Assembly (NCBI GenBank): GCA_900545215.1
Contig: UQXW01000050.1
Location: 1-15,795, forward strand
DNA from: an uncultured Bacteroidota bacterium
GTDB lineage: Bacteria > Bacteroidota > Bacteroidia > Bacteroidales > P3
Length of the DNA: 15,795 bases
Direction: 5' to 3'
Both the position numbers and the translations under genes were made by a program. The notes below the pieces were generated by a model that had not been told where the DNA came from, searched no databases, and saw only the letters and a program-made list of their open reading frames with translations. Shown here one piece after another: positions 7,234 to 15,752 of the stretch. Numbering within the stretch: position 1 is the first letter of the stretch; every line of letters starts with the position of its first letter.

Positions 7234-7323
7234 GCGAAAGAAATATTCAAGAGGAGTTAGAAAGCCGAGCTTTTTTCTCGGTCTATTGTTCAATCTGTTC
7301 TGAACTTGTGCATTATAAATCAT
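7231..7323 (-). pseudogene. IS30-family transposase, C-terminal remnant
   Basis: On the minus strand 30 codons ending in TAA at 7231-7233 read as the extreme C-terminus of an IS30-type DDE transposase. The segment VQNRLNNRPRKKLGF followed by LTPLEYFF matches the strongly conserved LNNRPRKxLGxxTPxE motif at the end of that family. Nothing upstream of codon 1 (an ATG at 7321-7323) continues the family, so the catalytic DDE core is lost. The usual last residues after the TPxE motif also seem shortened: an AAC-TTC-GCG-ACA run (Asn-Phe-Ala-Thr) follows in another frame, suggesting a one-base frameshift near 7234. This is a scar of an insertion sequence. The motif match is strong; the deletion history is inferred. 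Confidence 0.7.
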
Positions 7324-7529
7324 GGTATAACAGACTGCACCTCCGCAGAACATTGATGGAGCAATAAGGACAAACAGAAAAAAGGAACACATCTCCTACT
7401 ATAAAAGCAATGAATCTCTTCTTCTTTGCATTGCCAATAATGCCGAAGGATTTCCTGAATTGAAAAAATGAGAATTGTACTCGACTTTTCTTTCATCCGT
7501 TTTTTCACAGGAGTATCAACTGTAAAAAC

Positions 7530-7628
7530 GATGAAAACATCACCGTATCGTTTCAAAACCTGATGCCACCGTTGGCGGACATTGCGGAAATCACAGGCTT
7601 GACCGAGGAGGAAATAGCGGCGTTGTAG
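7530..7628 (+). pseudogene. PD-(D/E)XK (Rpn-like) transposase/nuclease, C-terminal remnant
   Basis: The plus frame ending in TAG at 7626-7628 gives PLADIAEITGLTEEEIAAL, the short helical tail that ends many Bacteroidota PD-(D/E)XK nuclease-family transposases (recombination-promoting nuclease type). The preceding residues no longer look like the family. A neighbouring frame just upstream (7522-7563) encodes VKTMK, which would fit the helix expected before this tail, so a frameshift is likely. No catalytic residues are present. The match rests on a short motif only. Confidence 0.5.
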
Positions 7629-7693
7629 CATTATTTGCATTTTATATCATCTTTTTGCCGCAAACACAGAATCAATTTTATCACTCGTAGTAC

Positions 7694-7720
7694 AACCGGA
7701 CAAAAATATATTGTCCGGTT
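7694..7720. repeat. Perfect 10-bp inverted repeat with AT-rich loop
   Basis: AACCGGACAA (7694-7703) and TTGTCCGGTT (7711-7720) are exact reverse complements around the 7-base loop AAATATA. No T-run follows on either strand, so it is not a classical terminator. A further AACCGGT occurs at 7732-7738. It could be a regulatory site, a mobile-element end or an RNA hairpin. Confidence 0.8.
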
Positions 7721-7787
7721 CAATTATTACTAACCGGTATCTGCTATAAGATTGGCTTTAAAGTGTTTTCTTGATGGCATCTGACAT

Positions 7788-7818
7788 AATAAAAAAGGGG
7801 AGCCGCGTGGCTCCCCTT
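7788..7818 (-). terminator. Rho-independent terminator of the giant secreted-protein gene
   Basis: On the minus strand AAGGGGAGCC pairs perfectly with GGCTCCCCTT around the loop ACGC, followed by a T-rich run (TTTTTTATTATG). The hairpin begins 23 bases after the stop codon at 7841. It is a textbook intrinsic terminator. Confidence 0.93.
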
Positions 7819-7840
7819 GAAGTGTTTACCGATTGTCTGC

Positions 7841-10800
7841 TTATTCGACTATCAGCTTTTGTGTGTTTACTTTGTTGCCGCTTACGATGCGGATGTAATA
7901 TACGCCGCTTGCATAGTTGCTTGTGTTGAGTTCGTAGGTTTCAACGCCTGCCTGAATATCGTCCGTCAGGATTATTCTGCCTTGCAGGTCGCTGATGATT
8001 ACTTTGGCGGTGGTTGTCAAGCCGCTCAATCTCAACATTGCTTTGTCCTTTGCCGGGTTCGGATAGACGATTGCGGATATTCCGTTCTCGATGTCTGCCA
8101 AACCTGAGGCTGCAAGGGTGGTGAAGTTCATCACTTCGCCTTCAACCGTTTCGCTTGCTGTGGTTGCAAAGGCTTTGTACTCGTAAGCTGTTTCCGCTGT
8201 GAGGTTGTTGACCGTTGCCGTAAGGGTTGTGCCTGTTGCGGATACGGTTGTCCAATCCGTTGCGGTGGTTGCTTTGTACATGAAGCCTTGGGCTGTGATT
8301 GTTTCACTGCCTGCGGTGATTGTACCGTTCAAGGTTGCTGCTTCGTGCGTTACGCTTGTCGCTGCAAGGGTGGTTACGGTAGGTGCTGTTACGCCTTGTG
8401 CGTTTTGTGTGGTGAAGCTTGTGCTTACCCAAGCCGATTGACTGCTTTCGCATACGGCTCTTACTTCAACGGTGTAGGCTGTGCTTGCGGTCAAGTTGGT
8501 GAATGTCTTGCTTGTCGTGCTAACGGTTTCCGCCGTACCGCCTGCCAAGCGTACTTCATAGCTGCTTGCCGTTCCTGTCCAGCTTACGGTTGCTTCTGTT
8601 TGGGTAACATTGCTTGCTGTAAGAGCGGTAGGTGCGTCGCAAGGTTCAGAAGCTTCGCCTGTTCCCTCATATATACTCACATTATCCAATGTTACACCAC
8701 GACCCCAATTATAGTTAACCTCAAAAGCTATCTGATAAGTTGCAGAAGGATTAGGAAGAATAATGGTATCCTGTCTCCATGCCAGTATTGCTTCTGTATA
8801 ATAAGCAATCTGTGTCCATTCCTCGGTTTCACTTGTCCTGTAATATACTTTCAATTTATCTATATCACCAGACCAATCGCGTTGCGTATGATAGAATGAC
8901 AATACAGGAACAGGCAATGAAGTTATGTCGAAAACAGGAGATATAAGTCTGCTGACATTTCCTGTATTATTACTACCATGTGTCTCTGCAAAATATTGAC
9001 CTCCGTCAGTCATAGGTGTTAGGATTGGTGATAAATTGTTTCCATTACTTTGTGTCCACGTATTTGTTCCTGATACATTCATCTGTGTCCAACAAGCTAT
9101 TCCGGTTTCAAAGCCTTCCAAATATGGGAACTCATCAATTGCTTCGTCGGAACAAGGTGTGGTAAACGTAACTGCCGGCATACTCATGGACAACTCATCA
9201 CCACACACGGCTTGTACCTTTACAAGGTATTCGGTTGCAGGTTGCAAATCCGTCAAGGTTGCAGGCGATGAGGTAGCGTTCTGTGTTTCCCATTCTATAG
9301 CGCTTGGTGTCTTGTAGCTTATTACATAGCTATCCGCAGTTCCTGCCCAAGATACTTCTGCCGTTGTAGTGGTTATATCAGATACTGCCACATCGGTAGG
9401 TTTAGCACAACTTACATTGTAAACACTGAAATCATCAACATACATGCTTGCACCATAATCTGAAATGGCTTTAAGTATAACATATTGAATACCTGTGGAC
9501 TCGGCAGGTATCGGGAATGTATGTTCAGCCCAACCTGTCGTTCCATTATATCTCAATACGGTGTCTATCAAAGTAGCGTTTTCAAGTACAGGAGAATCAT
9601 TTACATATACCAATATTCTATCTTTCTTAGTAGGAGAATTCGTATAATGATAGGTATAGAATGACACTTCCATATTTGTCGATAAATCAAGAGCAGGAGA
9701 AATCAATGCTGCCCATTGACCACTATTAGCACTAGCACTTTGGTATCTTATCATTGTAGTTCCTTGATGAGCAGCGGTAGGGTAAGTCGTACTTGTCGTA
9801 TCCCATGAATAGGAAGATGATGTCAAAGATGTCCAACATGCAATGCCGTTTTCAAAGCCATCTGTATAAGGGAACTCGCTGATTGCTTCATCGTAACAAG
9901 CTGTTCTGAATTGAACTGTTTGCAAGCTCATGGAAAGGTCTTCTCCGCAGAATGCTTGTACTTTTACCTGATAATTCGTTGAAGCTTGTAGATTATTCAA
10001 CGTAAATGGAGATGATGAAACGGTTTCTGTCTCCCATTCGGTTGCGTTTTGTATTTTGTAGCTTACCAAATAGCTTGACGCTGTTCCTTCCCACGATACT
10101 TCTGCATTTGATGCGAATATATTGGAAACAGCTACATTGGTTACAGGTTCGCAACTTGACCATTCGGATACTTCTACATTATCGATATATAGGTCATTGT
10201 CTCCGTTGGTTGCCGTACTTTCTCCATAGAATGCAAATCTTACCAATCCGCTGAGGTTATTCTCATCGCTATCGACAAGTTTGTAAATCACTTTTTGGAA
10301 GCTTGTGTTCAATGAAGAGAAGTTATGTTCGGTATCCTCATCGTTATCTGCAAATATTATTGCATTGTCGGCTGACCATGTGTTACCATTATCGGTCGAT
10401 ACCAATACGGCAAACCTGTCATCAGGTGCAGATGCAGGGGCTGTTGTAGGGTTGTTATATTTGGTCAATGCAACGTCGAATGCCAACTGATAAGTAGTGG
10501 AACCGTCTCCCAAATCGATGGAAGGAGTAATCAACCAGTCTTTTTTGCTGTCACCAAAAATATTGATTTTCATTTTTCCGGTTGCATTGCCGTCTATTGA
10601 TGTTGCAGCGTTATAAATCCACGATGTGCTTGTTCCAAAAGAAGATGATTGAACAGTTGCAGTATCCGTTAACAAAGCTGTAGCTTTTGTCCAACAAATA
10701 GCGTCAGGTTGAGTGCTGAATTCTTCTGACCATGGAGCCGGTATTGCTGCACAAGGAGTAGTAAATGATACGACATCGGTAAATGTAGATGTGTCTGTTT

Positions 10801-13800
10801 CGCTGCAATACGTTGCTATTCGAATATTGTAAACGGTTCCGTAATCCAATCCGTTGATGGTATAAGGGTCGGAAAGAGGTTCTTCCAAACTTGTCCACGC
10901 TTGTTCCGATGACTTTTTGTATTCAACGATATAAGACCCGATTTCATCTCTATCATTGATAGTCAAGGTAGCATCGATGTCGGTTTCGTTATCTGTGGTC
11001 GATACGGTAAACGATTGAGGTTTGGCACAAGAGACAGCTTCCAATCTGATGTTATCTATTGCTCCGGCTTCGCCTGTTCCACTATAAGAATTGTTGTACC
11101 AAACGAATACCAGCTGTTTTACCGTGTTGGTATATTCTGCACCCAATTCAAACGAAGCATGTTGCCATGTGGTTTCGCCTGCCAATTTACCGCTGATAGG
11201 AGTTTCCGTTGGCAATGTCGATATATCTGCACCAAGAGGCAACAAATAAGCAGCAACATAGTCATACACAGTACCATAAGTTGTTTCTTCTCCATTGCAT
11301 TTCCAATCGAAAGAAAGAGTAAAGCCCGATTCTTCTCCGAATTGTACTATGGAAGAGAATGTAGCATAACTTGTTTCTCCGATTGTGTAGTTGTTGCTAA
11401 TGCCGTTATCGTTACTTACATACATTGCTCCGCCTTCGGTCGGAGTACCATCATCGGTGGTGTTGTTCAACAATGTACCGTAATACCATTTATTGGTTGC
11501 CGTACCGTTGTTAATCATTATTTCCTCCATGCCGTCAGGGTCATCGAAGTTTTGTACGTATGGTAAGGTAACAGCCGAAGCAGGTGTCCTCAACGATACA
11601 ATCTCAGACAATGCACCGTATTCTCCGCTGCAGTCTTGTTGTGCCGCGAAGTAATAAGTGGTAGCGGCTTCAAGGTTCTCTATCGTATAAGGGAAGTCTT
11701 CGGCAGAAGAAACGCTTGCATATTGGTCAAGGTTGTTTTCCGATGTTCCGTAAGCTATTCTCCAAGCCGAACCATTATTGGTATTCAAGTTAACTCTTGC
11801 CGAATTTACTCCGCTGAGTTCTGCCGTAAAGCCAAGCACATCGGGACAAGAAGGAATATCGCTTACCATAACCTCATCGATGAAGCAGGAGTTTGCAATA
11901 TACTTGTTTATCACAAAAGCGAAACGAGCCGATGAAGTAAGCGTTTCCGGAAGTATAACTTCATACCTTGTAAAGTCTGTGCCTGTTATTTCCAAATTGT
12001 CAACCAAGACAAAATTCGCAGTATCGCTTGCAGAGGTAAATGGATTTGTCGTTTCGTCCAAAGCATATATATCAACATAAGAAGAACCGGTGGTGGTACT
12101 GGTTTTTGCTTTGAATGTCAATCTCTGGTTTCCGGTCAATGCAATGACAGGGGATACCATCCATTCACTGTAAGTATATGAAGAATTTCCTGAACTGGCA
12201 TACAATCCTCCTGTTCCTTCCGAGTAATTATATGTGCTTCTTGCCCACTTCGTAGAATATGAAGTGCTTCCTCCATGAACATTGAACCAACACAAAGGAG
12301 AAGCCTCATATCCGCTGTTGTCTTCGAATTCCTCATTGAAATTCTCGACGAAAGGCAAACCGAATTCCGCACAAGGAGTCTTGAATGTCTTGATACTCGA
12401 AACCATTGATGTATCCGTACCGCATAAAGCAGTAACCCTGTATTCGTATTTCGTCGCATAGCTCAAGCCTTGCAATGTGTAAGGATTTTCGCTTATCTCG
12501 ACAGCCGTCCATTGTGTTGCCGCAGCAGGTTTGTACTCCAATATGAAATTATTTTCTCCGCTGTTGGAGTTGGTAAAGCTTATTTGAGCCTCTGCCGATT
12601 CCGAACCGCTTTGCGGAACGGCGGCAAGGTCTGTTATATCGGAACAGTTGATAGCTCTTATTCTTATGTTGTCTATCGCTGCAGGCGGTTGTGAACCGTC
12701 GGAACGATCGTTTTTCCAAGCGAAGACGATCTTCTTCACACTGTTCGCATAAGTGGAATCAAGTATCACGGAATAATTAACCCAATCGGTTTCGCCAAAT
12801 AAATCATACGTGGTCTTGTTATATGAAGAAGAGCTTGGTAAGCTTGTCGTGGACAAGACTGCATCGATAGGCATGACATAAACTTGCAAGAAGTCAACAC
12901 CGTAACAGTATTCTTCATAAGAAGAATAATCATCATATTCGCAAACTTCTTCGCCCTCAACTTTGTAATCGAAAGAGAACTCAAATCTTGGAGCATCGCC
13001 GAATGCAACATTGATGGCTGCGTATGATATTGCGGCAGTATCCGTACGATAATGATTGGTTGCTCCGTTGTCGTCGCTTATGTACAAAGCTCCGCTTTGG
13101 GTCTCACCGAGTGTGTTATTCGTCGCAGTTCCGTAATTCCATACATTGACACCATTGCTGCTGATTTGCCATCCTGCCAAATCATCTTCACTGTCGAAAG
13201 ATTGGTAATATGGCATATCCATCACAACATTAGGCATTGTTATGGAGATTATTTCGGAGAACGCTCCACCACAGTTTTGCTGTACGGCAAAGCAATAAGT
13301 AGCTCCTGCTTCAAGTCCGCTTATCGTATAAGGAAACTCATCGGCAGATGATACCTCGACATATTCGCTTGCTGTCTCGGGGTCGAATTCGCTTGGAGAA
13401 CCTGCCTGACCGTAAACGATTTTCCAACCTGAACCGTTACTGTTGCTTGTTCTAATATTTGCCAAAACAGAGTTTGAACCTGTCGCATTTGCAGCGAAGC
13501 CGTAAACATCAGGGCAATCCGGAGCTTCACTCACCACCAAACTATCGATATAAAAATCTGCGGAAGGTGTGTCGACTCTGAAAGCAAAACGTCCTGTTCC
13601 CGATAGTTCACTTGGGAATAGAACTTCATAATCAGTGTAACCGGCTCCTGTCAAGTTTACCGTATTCAACAAAACGAAGTTTATCGTATCTTCCACGGCT
13701 CCTGTAAATGGGTTTGCGTCTTCATCCAAATACAATATTTGGAATATCGTATTGTAGCTGTTATACGAACTACTGTAAGGTTTGATTTTGAATTTAAGGC

Positions 13801-15673
13801 TCTCGTTACCAGTAAAACTGATGGCAGGAGAAACCATCCAATCGTTGTAAGTGTAAGATTCGGAAGTAGAGCCATTCCACCAAAGAGCTCCGCTTCCGGA
13901 ATGAACATTGGAGGATGAAGTGTTTCGATCCCATTTACGTGCATTCTCACTTCCTCTATGAATATTCGTCCAACACAAAGGTGCGTCATAACCATTTTGT
14001 CTGATGAAAGCACTGTCAAAAGTTTCCACATAAGGAAGTCCCATTGTTTCACAAGAAGTATAGAAAGAGATAACAGGCGATTGTACGGATTCTTCTCCAC
14101 CGCAAACCGATTGAGCCCTTACAAAATATTTTGTTGCAGGTTCCAAATCGCTTATAGTTGCAGGCGATGAAGTCGCAGTGATTACTTCCCAATCTGTTGC
14201 GTTTTCTGCCATGTAACTTATATTGTAATTACCGGCTGTTCCGTTCCAAGAAATGTCGGCAGAAGTTGTCGAAATGTCAGACACAGCCAAATCCGTAGGC
14301 TTTGCACAGTTTGTACTGTAAACTTTGAAATCATCCAAATACATATTATTTCCGTAACCGGATACTGCTTTAAGTATAACATACTTCGTGCCTGTCGTTC
14401 CTGTCGGTATAGGGAAATAAAATTCATTCCAAGCATTTTCAGAACCATATCTCATAACAGAATCCAACAAAGTTGCACCTTCAAGGCTCGGAGTATTATT
14501 CATATATACCAAAACCCTATCCATGCTGCTTGTTGCAGAACCATACGTAGAATTGTAAAAGTAGAACGAAACTTCCATATTACCGGTAATATTAAATGCC
14601 GGAGAAATCAAAGTAGCCCACTCGCCGCTGGTTGCATTGTTACTTTGGTATTTCAACATTTTAGTTCCGCTATTAGGACTGCATGACGGATTACTTCCTG
14701 TGTTTTCAACAACCCAAGAGTAATTGGACGATGCAGAAGAAGTATAGCAATCGATTCCATCCTCGAAATCATCTTCGTAAGGGAAGGTATTGATTGCAGC
14801 ATCGTAGCATGATGTCCTGAAAGAAAGCGGAGTTTTCGTACTGTTTCCATCGGAACAAACAGCATAAATTCTTACGGAATAAGGAGTATTGGCGTTCAAG
14901 CCTGTAAGTGTGTAAGAATTGCCGCTGATATTATCATCGGCAATCGTCCAATCTTCATCGGCTTCTGCTTTGTATTCCACAGCAAAAGTCGTTGAAGAAG
15001 CATCGCTTTCCCAAGAAAGAACAGCCTGACTTGTAATGATATTCGATGCAACCGGATTTGTCGGCGGATAACAATATTCACCATCAGGAGTAATAGTAAA
15101 TTTTGTATTCGGACGATAAGCAGACGCAGTCCCCGAAGCATTTGACGTATTTATCGGAGAATTATCCGTCATAGTATATACAGATTTATTGTCCGACATT
15201 GTAGTTGATATGTAGTAACGGTTGTTACCGGCATAACTACCTGTCGTATTCAAGTACGCTATCACAAGGTTTCCTTCTCCGCTATACTCGAAAGGTGTGT
15301 CAAGCGTGATTGTCGTCCACCCTTGGGAAAAGGCAACGCTTCCCTGATAAACCTGAGTAAGACTATCCAATGGCAAGAAGTCTGAACCTCCTAAGAAGAA
15401 ACTCTTGGAAACTTCTCCCATATAGATGGTCGATGTTACAGTACACCCTGTAACATAAGCATAATCATAAGCTATTGCGGAAATACTTCCCGACGTAAGT
15501 TCGTCGGAAGTGTAAATTGCCTGCGAATAACCATAGTTGAAGAAATGTGCGATTGGTACCGACGATTGCGTAGCCGTACCATCTCCAAGTTGTAGAACAA
15601 CCTGAGCATTCATTTGCGTCAGCGACAATACAGCCGCGAGCAAAAAGAAAAATGTTCTTTTTAATTTTACCAT
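7841..15673 (-). CDS. Giant modular secreted protein: FN3 / MAM (choice-of-anchor J) repeats with T9SS sorting tail
   Basis: The protein has 2610 residues. I place the start at 15673 because an upstream in-frame ATG at 15736 lies inside the promoter, and MVKLKRTFFFLLAAVLSLTQ, with NAQ at 22-24 as the likely cleavage site, makes a good signal peptide. Residues 25-200 are an N-terminal beta domain. FN3-like modules start at 201, 456, 720, 1010, 1276, 1549, 1841, 2089, 2345 and 2427. Eight MAM/choice-of-anchor-J-like modules lie between them, starting at 290, 542, 818, 1102, 1368, 1642, 1927 and 2175. Most FN3 modules begin with Cys, carry an inner Cys such as VCG or NCGG, and end with Cys, suggesting disulfides. 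Residues 2525-2610 (VYPNPAKDK, ISDLQGRI, ASGVYYIRI, KLIVE) are a type IX secretion sorting domain. By family knowledge it is exported and anchored at the cell surface or released. No protease or glycosidase core is visible, so adhesion or glycan/protein binding is the likely role. Confidence 0.93.
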   Translation of the reverse strand: MVKLKRTFFFLLAAVLSLTQMNAQVVLQLGDGTATQSSVPIAHFFNYGYSQAIYTSDELTSGSISAIAYDYAYVTGCTVTSTIYMGEVSKSFFLGGSDFLPLDSLTQVYQGSVAFSQGWTTITLDTPFEYSGEGNLVIAYLNTTGSYAGNNRYYISTTMSDNKSVYTMTDNSPINTSNASGTASAYRPNTKFTITPDGEYCYPPTNPVASNIITSQAVLSWESDASSTTFAVEYKAEADEDWTIADDNISGNSYTLTGLNANTPYSVRIYAVCSDGNSTKTPLSFRTSCYDAAINTFPYEDDFEDGIDCYTSSASSNYSWVVENTGSNPSCSPNSGTKMLKYQSNNATSGEWATLISPAFNITGNMEVSFYFYNSTYGSATSSMDRVLVYMNNTPSLEGATLLDSVMRYGSENAWNEFYFPIPTGTTGTKYVILKAVSGYGNNMYLDDFKVYSTNCAKPTDLAVSDISTTSADISWNGTAGNYNISYMAENATDWEVITATSSPATISDLEPATKYFVRAQSVCGGEESVQSPVISFYTSCETMGLPYVETFDSAFIRQNGYDAPLCWTNIHRGSENARKWDRNTSSSNVHSGSGALWWNGSTSESYTYNDWMVSPAISFTGNESLKFKIKPYSSSYNSYNTIFQILYLDEDANPFTGAVEDTINFVLLNTVNLTGAGYTDYEVLFPSELSGTGRFAFRVDTPSADFYIDSLVVSEAPDCPDVYGFAANATGSNSVLANIRTSNSNGSGWKIVYGQAGSPSEFDPETASEYVEVSSADEFPYTISGLEAGATYCFAVQQNCGGAFSEIISITMPNVVMDMPYYQSFDSEDDLAGWQISSNGVNVWNYGTATNNTLGETQSGALYISDDNGATNHYRTDTAAISYAAINVAFGDAPRFEFSFDYKVEGEEVCEYDDYSSYEEYCYGVDFLQVYVMPIDAVLSTTSLPSSSSYNKTTYDLFGETDWVNYSVILDSTYANSVKKIVFAWKNDRSDGSQPPAAIDNIRIRAINCSDITDLAAVPQSGSESAEAQISFTNSNSGENNFILEYKPAAATQWTAVEISENPYTLQGLSYATKYEYRVTALCGTDTSMVSSIKTFKTPCAEFGLPFVENFNEEFEDNSGYEASPLCWFNVHGGSTSYSTKWARSTYNYSEGTGGLYASSGNSSYTYSEWMVSPVIALTGNQRLTFKAKTSTTTGSSYVDIYALDETTNPFTSASDTANFVLVDNLEITGTDFTRYEVILPETLTSSARFAFVINKYIANSCFIDEVMVSDIPSCPDVLGFTAELSGVNSARVNLNTNNGSAWRIAYGTSENNLDQYASVSSAEDFPYTIENLEAATTYYFAAQQDCSGEYGALSEIVSLRTPASAVTLPYVQNFDDPDGMEEIMINNGTATNKWYYGTLLNNTTDDGTPTEGGAMYVSNDNGISNNYTIGETSYATFSSIVQFGEESGFTLSFDWKCNGEETTYGTVYDYVAAYLLPLGADISTLPTETPISGKLAGETTWQHASFELGAEYTNTVKQLVFVWYNNSYSGTGEAGAIDNIRLEAVSCAKPQSFTVSTTDNETDIDATLTINDRDEIGSYIVEYKKSSEQAWTSLEEPLSDPYTINGLDYGTVYNIRIATYCSETDTSTFTDVVSFTTPCAAIPAPWSEEFSTQPDAICWTKATALLTDTATVQSSSFGTSTSWIYNAATSIDGNATGKMKINIFGDSKKDWLITPSIDLGDGSTTYQLAFDVALTKYNNPTTAPASAPDDRFAVLVSTDNGNTWSADNAIIFADNDEDTEHNFSSLNTSFQKVIYKLVDSDENNLSGLVRFAFYGESTATNGDNDLYIDNVEVSEWSSCEPVTNVAVSNIFASNAEVSWEGTASSYLVSYKIQNATEWETETVSSSPFTLNNLQASTNYQVKVQAFCGEDLSMSLQTVQFRTACYDEAISEFPYTDGFENGIACWTSLTSSSYSWDTTSTTYPTAAHQGTTMIRYQSASANSGQWAALISPALDLSTNMEVSFYTYHYTNSPTKKDRILVYVNDSPVLENATLIDTVLRYNGTTGWAEHTFPIPAESTGIQYVILKAISDYGASMYVDDFSVYNVSCAKPTDVAVSDITTTTAEVSWAGTADSYVISYKTPSAIEWETQNATSSPATLTDLQPATEYLVKVQAVCGDELSMSMPAVTFTTPCSDEAIDEFPYLEGFETGIACWTQMNVSGTNTWTQSNGNNLSPILTPMTDGGQYFAETHGSNNTGNVSRLISPVFDITSLPVPVLSFYHTQRDWSGDIDKLKVYYRTSETEEWTQIAYYTEAILAWRQDTIILPNPSATYQIAFEVNYNWGRGVTLDNVSIYEGTGEASEPCDAPTALTASNVTQTEATVSWTGTASSYEVRLAGGTAETVSTTSKTFTNLTASTAYTVEVRAVCESSQSAWVSTSFTTQNAQGVTAPTVTTLAATSVTHEAATLNGTITAGSETITAQGFMYKATTATDWTTVSATGTTLTATVNNLTAETAYEYKAFATTASETVEGEVMNFTTLAASGLADIENGISAIVYPNPAKDKAMLRLSGLTTTAKVIISDLQGRIILTDDIQAGVETYELNTSNYASGVYYIRIVSGNKVNTQKLIVE
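9152..9895 (-). repeat. MAM-FN3 pair, copy 2 (residues 1927-2174)
   Basis: This is the distant second copy of the 290-541 pair, 248 against 252 residues, over 1300 residues away in the protein. The MAM module after it (2175-2344) begins with the same DEAIxEFPYxxGFExGIACW pattern, so it is a third, more diverged relative. Confidence 0.75.
10751..12370 (-). repeat. Four-domain block, copy 2 (residues 1102-1641 of the giant protein)
   Basis: This is the second copy, MAM4-FN3-MAM5-FN3, 540 residues against 560 in copy 1, lying head-to-tail with it. The main length difference is in the third FN3 and in the acidic tyrosine-rich loop of MAM3, which is shorter in MAM5. Confidence 0.75.
12371..14050 (-). 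repeat. Four-domain block, copy 1 (residues 542-1101 of the giant protein)
   Basis: This block holds MAM2-FN3-MAM3-FN3. It matches the block directly after it domain by domain: GLPYVETFDSAF versus GLPFVENFNEEF, DWMVSPAISFTGN versus EWMVSPVIALTGN, CPDVYGF versus CPDVLGF, and AAIDNIRIRAI versus GAIDNIRLEAV. The copies are diverged at protein level, so the duplication is old. Confidence 0.75.
14051..14806 (-). repeat. MAM-FN3 pair, copy 1 (residues 290-541)
   Basis: MAM1 plus the following FN3 closely match residues 1927-2174. Shared segments include YDxAIxxFPY, NMEVSFY, YVILKAxSxYG and CAKPTDxAVSDI, with SSPAT in the following FN3. Confidence 0.75.
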
Positions 15674-15706
15674 GATGATTTTGTTTTTGATATGTTTTTC
15701 AAACGG

Positions 15707-15736
15707 CAAAGGTACGCCTTTCGGCGTTACCGACAA
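15707..15736 (-). promoter_or_regulatory. Bacteroides-type promoter of the giant secreted-protein gene
   Basis: On the minus strand TTG (15736-15734) and TACCTTTG (15714-15707) are 19 bases apart. Transcription would begin near 15700, giving an AT-rich leader of about 27 bases before the ATG at 15673 with no Shine-Dalgarno sequence, as is usual in this phylum. A hairpin, GGTAACGCC-GAAA-GGCGTACC with one bulged A (15711-15731), lies between the boxes and overlaps the -7 box. Confidence 0.75.
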
Positions 15737-15752
15737 TAGGTTTTAGACTTTT

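Larger units (their letters stand above)
7203..7840. other. Gene-free stretch with decayed mobile genes
   Basis: These 638 bases hold no intact gene that I can support. They contain the tail of an IS30-type transposase (7231-7323, minus), the tail of a PD-(D/E)XK transposase-like gene (7530-7628, plus), a perfect inverted repeat (7694-7720) and a terminator (7788-7818). I see nothing recognisable in 7324-7510, 7629-7693 or 7721-7787. I found no complete insertion-sequence ends or target duplications by eye. Confidence 0.6.

Noticed and set aside
7320..7640. Minus-strand 106-codon open frame
   Set aside because: It runs opposite the PD-(D/E)XK remnant, which has a recognisable motif on the plus strand. 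The minus product shows no family signal and an odd Cys/Phe-rich composition.
7841..8640. Possible foreign origin of the C-terminal FN3/T9SS part by base composition
   Set aside because: Hand counts give about 50% G+C at 8221-8280 and 8461-8520 against 27-40% at 9601-9660, 8701-8760 and 13801-13860. However, 9481-9540 is also 50%, so the contrast is not clean.
15674..15736. Extended N-terminus of the giant protein from an ATG at 15736
   Set aside because: The extra 21 residues would be encoded by the promoter boxes themselves and would bury a good signal peptide.
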